A stretch of DNA of 64,000 nt from Kiritimatiellaeota bacterium B1221 (GCA_029269125.1 JARHXX010000014.1:1-64000); one strand, 5' to 3'; counted from the stretch's first letter, positions 35,991 through 44,745 are shown. Notes: generated by a model from the sequence alone, not told the origin. Translations and numbers: made by a program.

Positions 35991-37003
35991 GGCAGTAGAG
36001 GATAGAGATAAATGGGCCGGAGATCAAGCATAACAGGCATCCACAACAAGAGCTGACACAGCAGAACGGTTTGATACATTCTCGGAAAACGAATATCCAA
36101 TACCACTGGCAGTTTTGCCAATCCAATAGCGGTAAACACCCATAACGGAATCATCGCGGTTTCCATCCCCGATGCAAGAAAAGGTTCAAGCATCAGCAGA
36201 GGCAAACTCAACACCAAAGTCCACCACCCCACTCCGCGGCGGAGTGCTCCGTAGACAACTAAAAGTAATAAAATCACGGCCAGGAACATATGGCGGATCA
36301 GCAATTCGCCCCAGGGCAGCGTCATGCCTGAAGCAGAAGCCGGCCCCATCCATACGTAGCCCAGGCCATCCGCAGCCAGGAGCAGAAACAACAGCAGTCC
36401 GGGCACCCACATCGCGGCAAACCCTGTCGCCACCCATTTGAGTCGATATCGAAACGCTTCCCAACACCCGACAAACACCCCGAGAGAAGGTAAAATCCAG
36501 ATGGGATGAATCAAGACCGCCAGCGCCACCAGTACCCCCCCGCGAATCAGTGGCGCTTTGGTTTCATTTCCGGTAACCATATAAAAGCCCTTCAAAAAGA
36601 AATAGATCCCCCAGCTCCCCGACCCGGCCGAACTCATCCATGCAGAAAATCCCGGAAAGACAAACAACAACAATACGCTGGGAAGCCCGCCCACAAAACC
36701 CGATTGCTGTTTGATCGATTTCAGAATCAAACCCAGAGTAAAGATCCATCCCGACAGCGCCAGGATACGGTTCCATAACAGGGGATTCCCCTCCCCGGCC
36801 AAGGAGACGATCCAAAGCTGAATCGGGTGACCTTCCTCTTCCAACAGACGTTGCTCGATCAAAGTGACAGGCCCTTTCATCAATATGAGCTCGACCAGTT
36901 CTTGACCGGTTTGCCAAATAAAAAATGAAGCCACCATGCTGATAAGAATGGTGTACCAAAAATTGTCGGGGACGGAATGGACGGGAGGATTCAGTCGTAA
37001 CAT
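35987..37003 (-). CDS. Polytopic membrane protein of unknown function
   Basis: A 338-residue inner-membrane protein with about eight to ten hydrophobic segments and short charged loops; no family was recognised. GT-C-like features (an acidic motif in the first loop) are not clear. I chose ATG 37003: it overlaps the preceding stop as TAATG and has GGAGG upstream. Its stop overlaps the hybrid kinase start. Coupling to the kinase suggests it supplies or senses the input signal, but that is only inferred from position. Confidence 0.75.
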   Translation of the reverse strand: MLRLNPPVHSVPDNFWYTILISMVASFFIWQTGQELVELILMKGPVTLIEQRLLEEEGHPIQLWIVSLAGEGNPLLWNRILALSGWIFTLGLILKSIKQQSGFVGGLPSVLLLFVFPGFSAWMSSAGSGSWGIYFFLKGFYMVTGNETKAPLIRGGVLVALAVLIHPIWILPSLGVFVGCWEAFRYRLKWVATGFAAMWVPGLLLFLLLAADGLGYVWMGPASASGMTLPWGELLIRHMFLAVILLLLVVYGALRRGVGWWTLVLSLPLLMLEPFLASGMETAMIPLWVFTAIGLAKLPVVLDIRFPRMYQTVLLCQLLLWMPVMLDLRPIYLYPLLP

Positions 37004-37923
37004 TAGCTCAGTCCTCCCTGAATAAACGGCAAAGCCAGTCCCGCCATTCCCACGCAAAAAATTCCCCGGGCAACCATATCGGGTAAAGCCAGAAACCAGC
37101 GGGTCAACAGGATGGATGCCAAGGGCAATCCAACCAGATAAATCATTTCCATGGCAGGCCCGGCCGGCACAATCAGCACCGACAGCACCGCCCCAAATAT
37201 CATCAGATTCCGCCAGGTAAACCGGTGATCATCCGGCAGCTTTTGTGCGAGTTCAAAAATGCCGATGACCGGTAAAATCCGCCACAGGGATTCAACCGAA
37301 AACAGTTGATAAAAGACTTCCTGCAGTTCCACATACGTGGAGGCGTCAAAGGGGCGATCCAGTAAAGCGGCCATGGAAAGTTTATTAAAGGGCTGCAGCA
37401 GCCGCCCAGCCAGGTGACCGTCATAAAGAAGAAGTCCGCTCAGACTGCAAAAAAGGATTAAACCGGGGAAAACAAACCAGCGCCCTTGATCACCAAACAT
37501 TTTGTGAAAGCGGGGAAACCCCACCAGCACCAACAACAGGAGAGCCGGCTGGGGCCACATCATCGCGCCCCACAACATGGCGGTCGCGACGGCGGCCCAG
37601 CGCTCTTTCCGGTAACAGGCAAGCGCCACCGCACTGAGACCGAAGTTCATCGAGAGCAGCCACGAAGCTCCCAACCCGGCACTGGCCTCCCCGCGCAGCG
37701 CCATCATCACCAATAAGGACACCAACAAAGGTGAAAGCCCCAGTTTCCACGCCATCACCAGCCATAAGACGCCGAACCAAAGGCTCAACGAAATCCGGAC
37801 AGGGTCTGCAGACAACAGTGCACAGATCACGATCACCAAGCCCCCGAGGGCCAGCTGAATAAATTCAATTTGTTTTCGGGTCAATTTCACAATACCATCT
37901 ATGAACGACTTTTCACCATCCAT
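37003..37923 (-). CDS. Polytopic membrane protein of unknown function
   Basis: A 306-residue protein with about eight hydrophobic segments, for example LALGGLVIVICALLSA and ALLLLVLVGF. It resembles the next gene in hydropathy but no shared motif was seen. ATG 37923 is preferred over TTG 37926. Its stop overlaps the start of the next gene in TAATG, so the two membrane proteins and the kinase form one coupled minus-strand operon. Its 5' end is 26 bases from the divergent M28 peptidase gene. Confidence 0.75.
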   Translation of the reverse strand: MDGEKSFIDGIVKLTRKQIEFIQLALGGLVIVICALLSADPVRISLSLWFGVLWLVMAWKLGLSPLLVSLLVMMALRGEASAGLGASWLLSMNFGLSAVALACYRKERWAAVATAMLWGAMMWPQPALLLLVLVGFPRFHKMFGDQGRWFVFPGLILFCSLSGLLLYDGHLAGRLLQPFNKLSMAALLDRPFDASTYVELQEVFYQLFSVESLWRILPVIGIFELAQKLPDDHRFTWRNLMIFGAVLSVLIVPAGPAMEMIYLVGLPLASILLTRWFLALPDMVARGIFCVGMAGLALPFIQGGLS

Positions 37924-37949
37924 CAACCGCAGAACGTCTCCGATTTTTC

Positions 37950-38993
37950 ATGATTGACTCCCCACCACCCGGACATAGCGTTCATGACATGGTGCCAAAG
38001 CCACAAAAATCCCTCCTGCAAAAACGGATACGCTCTCTCGGACGAATTATAGTTGCGGCTTCTCTCCTCTTGATCGTCCTCTGGATCGTTCTCGCCCAAC
38101 CCAGCTGCCACCGCAACCCTCCTTCAAACGCAAGTGTAGACCCTCAAGTTCTGCGGACACATGTCGATAAGATGGCGGTCTACTTTCGCCCCCGGGACTG
38201 GCTACATGTCGAAAACTTGAATGAAACCGCCGCTTACATCTCTAATTACTTTCTCAAATCGGGGGCCCACGTATCCGTTCAAGCTGTGCCCTCCGGGTTT
38301 CAATCTTCCCAAAATGTCATCGGCAGCTTTAACCGGCGTAAAACACCCCGCCTGATTGTCGGAGCACATTACGACGCCTTTCACGGGTTCCCGGCTGCCG
38401 ATGACAACGCCAGTGGGGTCGCGGTCCTCCTGGAACTGGCAACACTATTCGGACAAATGAAAAATCCGCCCCCCGTGGATCTCATCGCATACACTTTCGA
38501 GGAACCACCCCATTTTGCCGGACCGAAAATGGGATCTGCCGTCCACGCCAAAAGCCTCGAAGGGAGAGAGGTGGATTATCTGGGGGTTATCGTACTGGAA
38601 ATGGTCGGCTACTATAGCGATGAAGCATTTTCACAATCCTATCCCATGCCCATGCTCTACATGATGTATCCCCATCGCGGAAACTTTTTGGCCTTGGTGA
38701 GTCGCTGGGATCAGGGGGACTGGATCAAAAATGTAAAAAAGGCGATGAAAAGCCGGAGCGACCTGCCTGTCTACTCCCTGCGGGCCCCCGACCGAATTCC
38801 GGGGATTGATTTTTCGGATCATCGAAATTACTGGCCGCAAAATATTCCCGCTCTCATGGTAACCGATACCGCTTTTTATCGAAACAGCAACTACCACAGC
38901 AAAGAGGATGTGCCTGAAAGTCTCGATTATCACCGTATGGCGCAAGTAACCGTTTCCGTATTTGAAGCGGTCAATGCACTTGCAGAGGAGTAG
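37950..38993 (+). CDS. M28-family zinc peptidase
   Basis: A 347-residue membrane-anchored peptidase. A hydrophobic segment at residues 31-49 tethers it, with the catalytic domain outside. The two-zinc site is visible: H140 (GAHYDA), D152 (DDNASG), catalytic E184 with E185 (FEEPP), E217 (LEMVGYY) and H316 (SNYHSKED). Family members release N-terminal amino acids or act on modified peptides. It is divergent from the membrane operon, with only 26 bases between the start codons. Confidence 0.9.
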   Translation: MIDSPPPGHSVHDMVPKPQKSLLQKRIRSLGRIIVAASLLLIVLWIVLAQPSCHRNPPSNASVDPQVLRTHVDKMAVYFRPRDWLHVENLNETAAYISNYFLKSGAHVSVQAVPSGFQSSQNVIGSFNRRKTPRLIVGAHYDAFHGFPAADDNASGVAVLLELATLFGQMKNPPPVDLIAYTFEEPPHFAGPKMGSAVHAKSLEGREVDYLGVIVLEMVGYYSDEAFSQSYPMPMLYMMYPHRGNFLALVSRWDQGDWIKNVKKAMKSRSDLPVYSLRAPDRIPGIDFSDHRNYWPQNIPALMVTDTAFYRNSNYHSKEDVPESLDYHRMAQVTVSVFEAVNALAEE

Positions 38994-39305
38994 TCCGCAG
39001 CCGACGCTTCACCTTTGCTTTCGCTCGGTTCACACCGGGGCTCTTGCTGACCATGGCTTTCTTCATACAACCCCATGATTGCGGGAAGCATCCATCAGTA
39101 GCCACTTAGACAATTTCATAATTTTGCGGATAAAGAAGCAGAGAAATCGCAACGGGACTGCCGCATGGACATCTTTCACTTTATGAGCAAACGGTTAATC
39201 GGCCAAATCTTGTCCGATTTCCTTGGAAGCGTGTTGACAAGCCTCCTCCCCTCGATAAAAGAACCATATTTCCGAAAAATATAACCCCTAAGTCAGGATA
39301 ACCTC
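38994..39305. promoter_or_regulatory. Intergenic region before fructose-bisphosphate aldolase
   Basis: These 312 bases hold no gene. TTGACA at 39234-39239 is a perfect -35 box, with only a poor -10 (TAAAAG, 39256-39261) 16 bases on. AGGA lies eight bases before the aldolase ATG. I see no terminator for the M28 peptidase gene and no repeat. Confidence 0.4.
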
Positions 39306-40325
39306 ATGCCTATCGCTACTACCGAACAGTACAAAGAAATGCTGGTGAACGCCAAATCCAAAAAATTTGCGTACCCCGCGATCAATATCGTAAACCTCGA
39401 AGGAATTCACGCTGCCCTCGAAGCCTTCAAGGAATGTGAATGTGACGGCATGATTCAGGTTTCCACCGGCGGAGGTGCACACGCCACCGGCGCCATTCAG
39501 GACTCTGCACTCGGTGCCAAAGTTTTGGCCGAAGCCGCTCACGAACTGGCGAAAAAATACGACAACCTGATCGTTCTGCATACCGACCACTGTATCAAAG
39601 AAAAAGTGGACCCCTTCATGATTCCTTTGATCGAAGCCTCTGAAGCCCGCGTGAAAGCCGGCCAACTCCCCCTGTTTAACTCCCACATGTTCGACGGATC
39701 AGCCCTGACCCTCGAAGAAAACCTCGAAATCGGCCTCAAACTTGGACGCCGCCTGAAAGACATCGGCATGTTCATCGAAGTGGAATCCGGCATCGTCGGC
39801 GGAGAAGAAGACGGCATCGACAACTCCGACGTCAAAGCCGAAAAACTTTACACATCCCCCGATGATATGTGCCTGGTGTACGAAACCCTGAAAGAACTGG
39901 AAACCTTCATGTACGCCGCGACTTTCGGAAACGTTCACGGTGTATACAAACCCGGTAACGTCAAACTGACCCCCGAGATTCTGAAAGCCGGTCAGGAAGC
40001 CGTGAAAGCCAAATTCGGCACCGAAGACAATCCTCTGGACCTCGTGTTCCACGGCGGATCCGGATCCGAACCCGAAAAAATTGCCGAAACCCTCGGCTAC
40101 GGTGTGATCAAAATGAACGTCGATACCGACACCCAGTACGCCTTCACCCGTCCGGTCGTAGACCACATGATGAAAAACTATGACGGCGTACTTCGTATCG
40201 AAGGCGAAATGGGCAACAAGAAAGTATACGACCCCCGCGCATGGCTGAAACAAGGCAAAAACAACATGAAAGAGCGGATCAAGCAGGCTTGCCGCGAACT
40301 CAATGCCGAAGGCACCCGCGTGTAA
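39306..40325 (+). CDS. fbaA: Class II fructose-bisphosphate aldolase
   Basis: A 339-residue zinc-dependent aldolase that splits fructose 1,6-bisphosphate into dihydroxyacetone phosphate and glyceraldehyde 3-phosphate in glycolysis and runs the reverse in gluconeogenesis. The zinc and catalytic residues are in LHTDHC, with further ligands in IEVESGIVGG, GNVHGVYKPG and FHGGSGS. Length and the loop after the zinc site fit the class IIA type, like E. coli FbaA. Codon use is strongly biased (AAA, GAA, CTG), as expected for a highly expressed gene. It is monocistronic, ended by the terminator at 40383. Confidence 0.96.
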   Translation: MPIATTEQYKEMLVNAKSKKFAYPAINIVNLEGIHAALEAFKECECDGMIQVSTGGGAHATGAIQDSALGAKVLAEAAHELAKKYDNLIVLHTDHCIKEKVDPFMIPLIEASEARVKAGQLPLFNSHMFDGSALTLEENLEIGLKLGRRLKDIGMFIEVESGIVGGEEDGIDNSDVKAEKLYTSPDDMCLVYETLKELETFMYAATFGNVHGVYKPGNVKLTPEILKAGQEAVKAKFGTEDNPLDLVFHGGSGSEPEKIAETLGYGVIKMNVDTDTQYAFTRPVVDHMMKNYDGVLRIEGEMGNKKVYDPRAWLKQGKNNMKERIKQACRELNAEGTRV

Positions 40326-40327
40326 CG

Positions 40328-40367
40328 CAGGCTTTCCAGCCTGAAGGGCAACAGGCTTTCAGCCTGT
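40328..40367. repeat. Two adjacent CAGGCT palindromes
   Basis: CAGGCT, loop TTCC, AGCCTG (40328-40343) and ACAGGCT, loop TTC, AGCCTGT (40351-40367) stand between the aldolase stop and its terminator. They belong to the short-arm TYC-loop palindromes seen elsewhere in the window. Confidence 0.7.
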
Positions 40368-40382
40368 CACCCGATAAAAAAG

Positions 40383-40408
40383 CGGTCTCCCCGGAGACCG
40401 TTTTTTTT
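40383..40408 (+). terminator. Rho-independent terminator after fbaA
   Basis: CGGTCTCC and GGAGACCG pair around CC, followed by eight T (40401-40408). It is a strong intrinsic terminator. Confidence 0.93.
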
Positions 40409-40489
40409 GTATTCACTTCATCCCGCCCCTCGCTTGACATGGATCACCGATTCCCTAAACTTCTGTGAAAGCAACCACGCACAACCCAT

Positions 40490-41203
40490 ATGATCTCCAG
40501 AATGAAATGCATCCTCCCCATCATCATCCTTCTCACAGCCTCCCTCACACAGGCTGATCAGATATTCTTTGAAACCTGGTTAGTAAAAGATGGAACCGTT
40601 GCCGAAAACGGCTGGGAGGCTTATTCGACCTCGAGTGCATCAGATGTCTCAAACACGAATGCGAACAGTAATGATATCAGCATTTGGAGTGGGAACGGTG
40701 GAGATGCACTCGGGAGTTACCTTTTTACCGGAAACAATATAAATCAAACTGATACCTTCATTCTCACCAACAAAGCGGACCCCCTGGCCATCAATGTAGC
40801 TGACATTACCGACATCAGTTATAGTGACCGTTTTGACAGTGGCTCGGACAGTGGTTGGATCGTCGCCCTGGAAGTGGATAACCAGTGGTATCGTTCCGTG
40901 ACCGATGGCGGACATACCAACACCAGCTTTGGAGATGAGCCTTTCGTTTTCTCAACCGCGGCCGCCAATTGGTACAGCTTCGATTTTACCGCCGGCTCCA
41001 CGCTGGATATTTCAGGCACCACAAATCCGGTGAGCGACCTTTCCGGCACGGTCACGGGGATCGGTTTTCTACTGGCGGCACAAACCAACAGCGCGGATAC
41101 CGCCCGCATTGATACCATCTCCATCAGCTACGTACCTGAACCCTCCACCCTCACCTTACTGGCTTTGGCAGCCCTCAGTATCATAGGGGTCCGGCGCAGG
41201 TAA
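40490..41203 (+). CDS. PEP-CTERM sorting-signal protein
   Basis: A 237-residue secreted protein with a signal peptide (LPIIILLTASLTQA) and a body rich in aspartate, serine and threonine (TNANSNDISIWSGNGGDALG). The C-terminus has the PEP-CTERM signal VPEPSTLTLLALAALSIIGVRRR-like: PEPS, a hydrophobic helix and RRR. ATG 40490 is used; ATG 40502 is also possible. It is flanked by two terminators of similar stem and so stands alone. It shares the general style of the protein at 12282 but no close sequence match was seen. Function of the body is unknown. Confidence 0.83.
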   Translation: MISRMKCILPIIILLTASLTQADQIFFETWLVKDGTVAENGWEAYSTSSASDVSNTNANSNDISIWSGNGGDALGSYLFTGNNINQTDTFILTNKADPLAINVADITDISYSDRFDSGSDSGWIVALEVDNQWYRSVTDGGHTNTSFGDEPFVFSTAAANWYSFDFTAGSTLDISGTTNPVSDLSGTVTGIGFLLAAQTNSADTARIDTISISYVPEPSTLTLLALAALSIIGVRRR

Positions 41204-41744
41204 GTCAGACTCTGGACTCTAAACCTGCAAAAAAAAACGGTCTCACCTGAGACCGTTTTTTTTTTCCCTGCCGCCCTTCCCTTCCCCCTTTTCCGCACGG
41301 CATCAATACACAGCCCCCCCCCCTCATTGCACACTCACCCGTTCTATATCGTATATTATTTATCTTATTTGATTTGATTTATTCGAAACCATGAGTTACA
41401 GCCTAAAGCATGGTTTAAAACTATAACCGCTCAAAAAAGAATGGAAACAGCACTTTGAATCATGATTTCAAAAAAAAACTTAACTTTCAACCCTTCAAAA
41501 CAGACCCCCTCCCTCCTTTCCTCATAATACCCCCTTTTTCAACACAAGGCATCCCCCGACATCCATTCAAAACTTCACTGTCAAACCCAAACATTCAAAA
41601 CACCATTATACAAAAAAATAACCACTGAATTTTTTTTTCACAAATGAGACTTGAATTCAAGCCGATTGCTGTAAAGCAACCTCACAACCTATTTGTAATA
41701 CAACTGCATTTTATTCTAACCCATTCATAACACCTATAAATAAT
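41204..41744. promoter_or_regulatory. Long AT-rich region upstream of peroxiredoxin
   Basis: This 541-base gap holds no gene and is visibly richer in A and T than its surroundings after 41340. It contains AAACCATG (41386-41393) and CATGGTTT (41409-41416) as an inverted repeat, two exact copies of CATTCAAAAC (41564-41573 and 41592-41601), and TTGCTGTAAAGCAA close to the gene. These could bind regulators of the peroxiredoxin; no known oxidative-stress operator was recognised. Confidence 0.5.
41237..41265. terminator. Rho-independent terminator after the PEP-CTERM gene
   Basis: ACGGTCTCA and TGAGACCGT pair (9 bp) around CC, with A-runs before and T-runs after, so it can act in both directions. 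The stem is nearly the same as that of the terminator at 40383. Confidence 0.92.
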
Positions 41745-42347
41745 ATGAGCTGTCTCGTTTCCCGTCCCACCCCTGATTTTGTCGCCCCCGCCGTCATGCC
41801 TGACGGACAGATCCGTAATGACTTCCAACTTTCAGAGTTGCGGGGAAAATATACGGTTCTCTTTTTCTGGCCTCTCGATTTCACCTTCGTTTGCCCCACC
41901 GAAATTTTGGCCCACAACAGCCGGATCGCGGAATTCAAAAAGCGTAACGTGGAAGTGATCGGCATCTCCATTGACTCCGCACACACCCACCTGGCATGGC
42001 GGAACACCCCGGTGAACCAGGGCGGTATTGGTCCCGTGGACTTCACCATGGTCGCCGACCACTCCCACCGCATCTGTCAAAGCTACGGCATCGAGCATCC
42101 CGATGAGGCTGTCGCCCTGCGCGCCTCCTTTCTCATCGACAAAGACGGCATCGTGCAGCACCAGGTCGTGAACAATCTGCCCATCGGTAGAAATGTGGAC
42201 GAACTCTTACGGGTCGTCGACGCCCTTCAGTTCACCGAAGAATTCGGTGAAGTCTGCCCCGCAGGCTGGAAACCGGGTGATGAAGGCATGAAAGCCGACG
42301 CCGACGGGGTTTCCGAATACCTCACCGCCAACGCCGCAAGTTTATAA
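41745..42347 (+). CDS. Typical 2-Cys peroxiredoxin (AhpC/TSA)
   Basis: A 200-residue peroxidase that reduces hydrogen peroxide and organic peroxides in the cytoplasm. The peroxidatic cysteine is C50 in DFTFVCPTE and the resolving cysteine is C171 in EVCPAGW, so it is a typical 2-Cys enzyme of the AhpC/Prx1 type. No ahpF or thioredoxin reductase is adjacent. The long upstream AT-rich region suggests regulated transcription. The gene is ended by the terminator at 42362. Confidence 0.95.
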   Translation: MSCLVSRPTPDFVAPAVMPDGQIRNDFQLSELRGKYTVLFFWPLDFTFVCPTEILAHNSRIAEFKKRNVEVIGISIDSAHTHLAWRNTPVNQGGIGPVDFTMVADHSHRICQSYGIEHPDEAVALRASFLIDKDGIVQHQVVNNLPIGRNVDELLRVVDALQFTEEFGEVCPAGWKPGDEGMKADADGVSEYLTANAASL

Positions 42348-42361
42348 GCGGTGACCTTCCG

Positions 42362-42393
42362 AAAGCGGCCTCTGCAGAGGCCGCTTTTTTTTT
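42362..42393 (+). terminator. Rho-independent terminator after peroxiredoxin
   Basis: AAAGCGGCCTCTG and CAGAGGCCGCTTT form a perfect palindrome, followed by a T-run to 42393. A short G-run follows it. Confidence 0.92.
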
Positions 42394-42441
42394 GGGGGGG
42401 GAGTCCCCACACGCGGATACCCGACCCCGATCAGGATTCCA

Positions 42442-43242
42442 TCAGGAATGCGCTTTCTGATAAGCACCCGGCGTTTTCCCAGTCTCCGCCTTAAAGGCCC
42501 GGGAAAGCGCAGCCGCGCAACTGTAGCCCACCGCCTCCGATATGACCTCCAATGTGTAATCTTCCTGCAGCAGATATTCCTTTGCCCGCTCTATACGTAA
42601 ACGGGTGAGATGCTCATTCGGACGCGCCCCCGTTTCCTTTAAAAACAACTTGCGTAAATATTGCGGGGAACGGTGCATGGCCAACGCCGCATCCTCCACT
42701 CCGCACCCCTCATGTAAATGCGTTCTAAACCAATGCAGGGTCTGCTGAACCGTTCGGACCGAGGAGGTCGAGGACGAAGGCAGACTCTCCTCTTCCCGCT
42801 GCAAAATCAAATACGAAAGCTCCATCAAGATCGACTCCACCTGCAATTGGCGCAACCCGAATTGCATCGACCCGGTTGCCTGCGCGCGTTCGGACAGCTC
42901 CTTCAGTCTCACCAAGTCCCCCTCTCTCATCTCCGACTGAAACCAGGCTCGCTCTTTCATCCACTTCTGTAAAATCAGCGGCAGCCCGCTTACGTGAAAC
43001 ACTTCGACCTGACATTCCGCATCCGGTGCAGGCGCCGTCCAGCCATGACTGCAATCCGGGTGAAAAATCCACAAAGAACCTTTAGGAGCTGTCAGCCACG
43101 AATGATCCGCAAACTCCACCCGGCATTCTCCCTCCAGAATCCCCTGAATCTCCCAGAGCTCCCGACGATACGGCGGCACCGGCTTTTCAGCATAATTCCG
43201 TAAACCCCCATTGAGATAAGAAAAATCAGCAACACCAATCAT
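42442..43242 (-). CDS. AraC-family transcriptional regulator
   Basis: A 266-residue regulator. The N-terminal half has a cupin-like sensor fold (ELWEIQGILEGECRVEF and SLWIFHPDCSHGW). The C-terminal half has the two HTH motifs of the AraC family (DAALAMHRSPQYLRKLFLKETG and LEVISEAVGYSCAAALSRAFKAETG). It is divergent from a GH4 glycosidase, with 70 bases between the start codons that hold a direct repeat, so it probably controls that gene in response to a sugar. Confidence 0.93.
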   Translation of the reverse strand: MIGVADFSYLNGGLRNYAEKPVPPYRRELWEIQGILEGECRVEFADHSWLTAPKGSLWIFHPDCSHGWTAPAPDAECQVEVFHVSGLPLILQKWMKERAWFQSEMREGDLVRLKELSERAQATGSMQFGLRQLQVESILMELSYLILQREEESLPSSSTSSVRTVQQTLHWFRTHLHEGCGVEDAALAMHRSPQYLRKLFLKETGARPNEHLTRLRIERAKEYLLQEDYTLEVISEAVGYSCAAALSRAFKAETGKTPGAYQKAHS

Positions 43243-43243
43243 A

Positions 43244-43316
43244 TTCGTTTATGTTAATAATTGTACCGACAGTATCATTTATCCGACACTTAAAATAGAA
43301 TATATTTCGTTTATGT
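43244..43316. promoter_or_regulatory. Direct repeats between araC-type regulator and GH4 gene
   Basis: TTCGTTTATGT occurs exactly twice, at 43244-43254 and 43306-43316, each abutting or overlapping a start codon of the divergent pair. CCGACA also occurs twice, 17 bases apart, in between. Direct repeats suit AraC-family binding, and the repeat over the GH4 ATG could also block translation or transcription. Confidence 0.55.
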
Positions 43317-44707
43317 CTAAAACAACCCCCTCCAATCCCTCCCGCCCTTCTGTGAAAATTGCCTATATCGGTGGCGGCAGCCGCAACTGGGCCCGCGATC
43401 TCATGAAAGATCTCGCCTCCCAGGCCGGTTTCGACGGTGAAATCGTTTTATATGATATCGATCATCCCGCCTCCTTAAAAAATGTTGAGATCGGAAATCA
43501 AATTTTCCGTCGACCCGAAGCAGTCAGCTCCTTTAAAGTTCGTGCCGTCAAAACCCTGAAAGCCTGCTTAAGCCAAGCCGATTTTGTGGTGATCTCCATC
43601 GAACCCGGTCCCACCGAAAACCGCTTTGCGGATTTGGAGATTCCTAAAAAATACGGCATTGTGCAACCCGTGGGCGACAGCACCGGCCCCGGCGGATGGT
43701 TGCGCGCGCTCCGTTCCATTCCAGTCTTTGAAGGCTTTGCCCACGGGATCATGAAATACTGCCCCGAAGCCTGGGTGATCAACTACACCAACCCCATGAC
43801 CCTCTGTACCGCCACTCTCTACGCCGCCGAACCCGATATTCAGGCTTTCGGCTGCTGTCACGAGGTGTTCAGCACCCAGGAGAAACTGCGCAAAATGGCC
43901 GAAGAAGCCTTTGGGTTTGAAGAAGTGAAACGCAGTGAAATCAAAGTGAATGTCAACGGAGTCAATCACTTTACCTGGGTGACCGAGGCCAGCTGCCGCG
44001 GTGAAGATCTGATGCCCCTGGTCCACAGACAAGCTCACGATCCCTCCTTTTACAAAGATGCCACCTCCATTGCCAAATCCCGCACCCGCAAAGGAGAAAT
44101 CTATGCCTCTGAAGGGATGGTGTCCATGGATCTCTACCGCCGTTTCGGCGCCCTTGGTGCCGCCGGGGAACGTCATCTGGTGGAGTTTGTCCCCTGGTAC
44201 GCACGCAACATGAAAACGCTGAATCAGTGGGGCGTCCTGTGTACCCCCTATTCCCTGCGACTCGAACGCAGCCAGAAAAAAGACGTGAATCAAAACGAAT
44301 ACGGTCAGAAAGAACTTAATCCCAGCGGGGAAGAAGGTGTTCAGCAGATGGAGGCGATTCTGGGACTCCGTGAATTAGATACCAACGTCAACCTTCCCAA
44401 CCTCGGTCAATCTCCCGACCTTCCCTTGGAATCCGTGGTTGAAACCAATGCGGCCTTCCGCCGGGGAAAAGTCACGCCGCTTATGGCCAAAGCCCTGCCT
44501 GCCGGTGCAGCCAGCTTGGTGGAACGCATCATCTCCGTGCAGGAAATGACCCTGGAAGCCGCCATGAATCGGGATCTCGATGCCGCCACCGCGGCTCTGC
44601 TCTGTGATCCACTGATGAATATTTCGACCGATAAAGCCGTAGAAATGGCCCACGAAATGATTCAGCACATCGGACCGGAACTGAAAGGAATGGGGTATAA
44701 AATTTAA
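43313..44707 (+). CDS. Family 4 glycoside hydrolase (alpha-galactosidase type)
   Basis: A 464-residue GH4 enzyme, which uses NAD and a divalent metal to cleave glycosides by a redox-elimination route. It has the nucleotide motif YIGGGSRNW, the NYTNPM motif, and the metal ligands C182 with its neighbour H183 (CCHEVF) and H219 (GVNHFTW). The family includes alpha-galactosidases, alpha-glucosidases and glucuronidases; I could not choose by eye. Its ATG lies inside a direct repeat, so no normal ribosome site is visible. It is under the control of the divergent AraC-type gene (inference). Confidence 0.9.
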   Translation: MSKTTPSNPSRPSVKIAYIGGGSRNWARDLMKDLASQAGFDGEIVLYDIDHPASLKNVEIGNQIFRRPEAVSSFKVRAVKTLKACLSQADFVVISIEPGPTENRFADLEIPKKYGIVQPVGDSTGPGGWLRALRSIPVFEGFAHGIMKYCPEAWVINYTNPMTLCTATLYAAEPDIQAFGCCHEVFSTQEKLRKMAEEAFGFEEVKRSEIKVNVNGVNHFTWVTEASCRGEDLMPLVHRQAHDPSFYKDATSIAKSRTRKGEIYASEGMVSMDLYRRFGALGAAGERHLVEFVPWYARNMKTLNQWGVLCTPYSLRLERSQKKDVNQNEYGQKELNPSGEEGVQQMEAILGLRELDTNVNLPNLGQSPDLPLESVVETNAAFRRGKVTPLMAKALPAGAASLVERIISVQEMTLEAAMNRDLDAATAALLCDPLMNISTDKAVEMAHEMIQHIGPELKGMGYKI

Positions 44708-44745
44708 GGCCGCCGTCTTAAATCTATGGACTGCGCTCCCACCCC

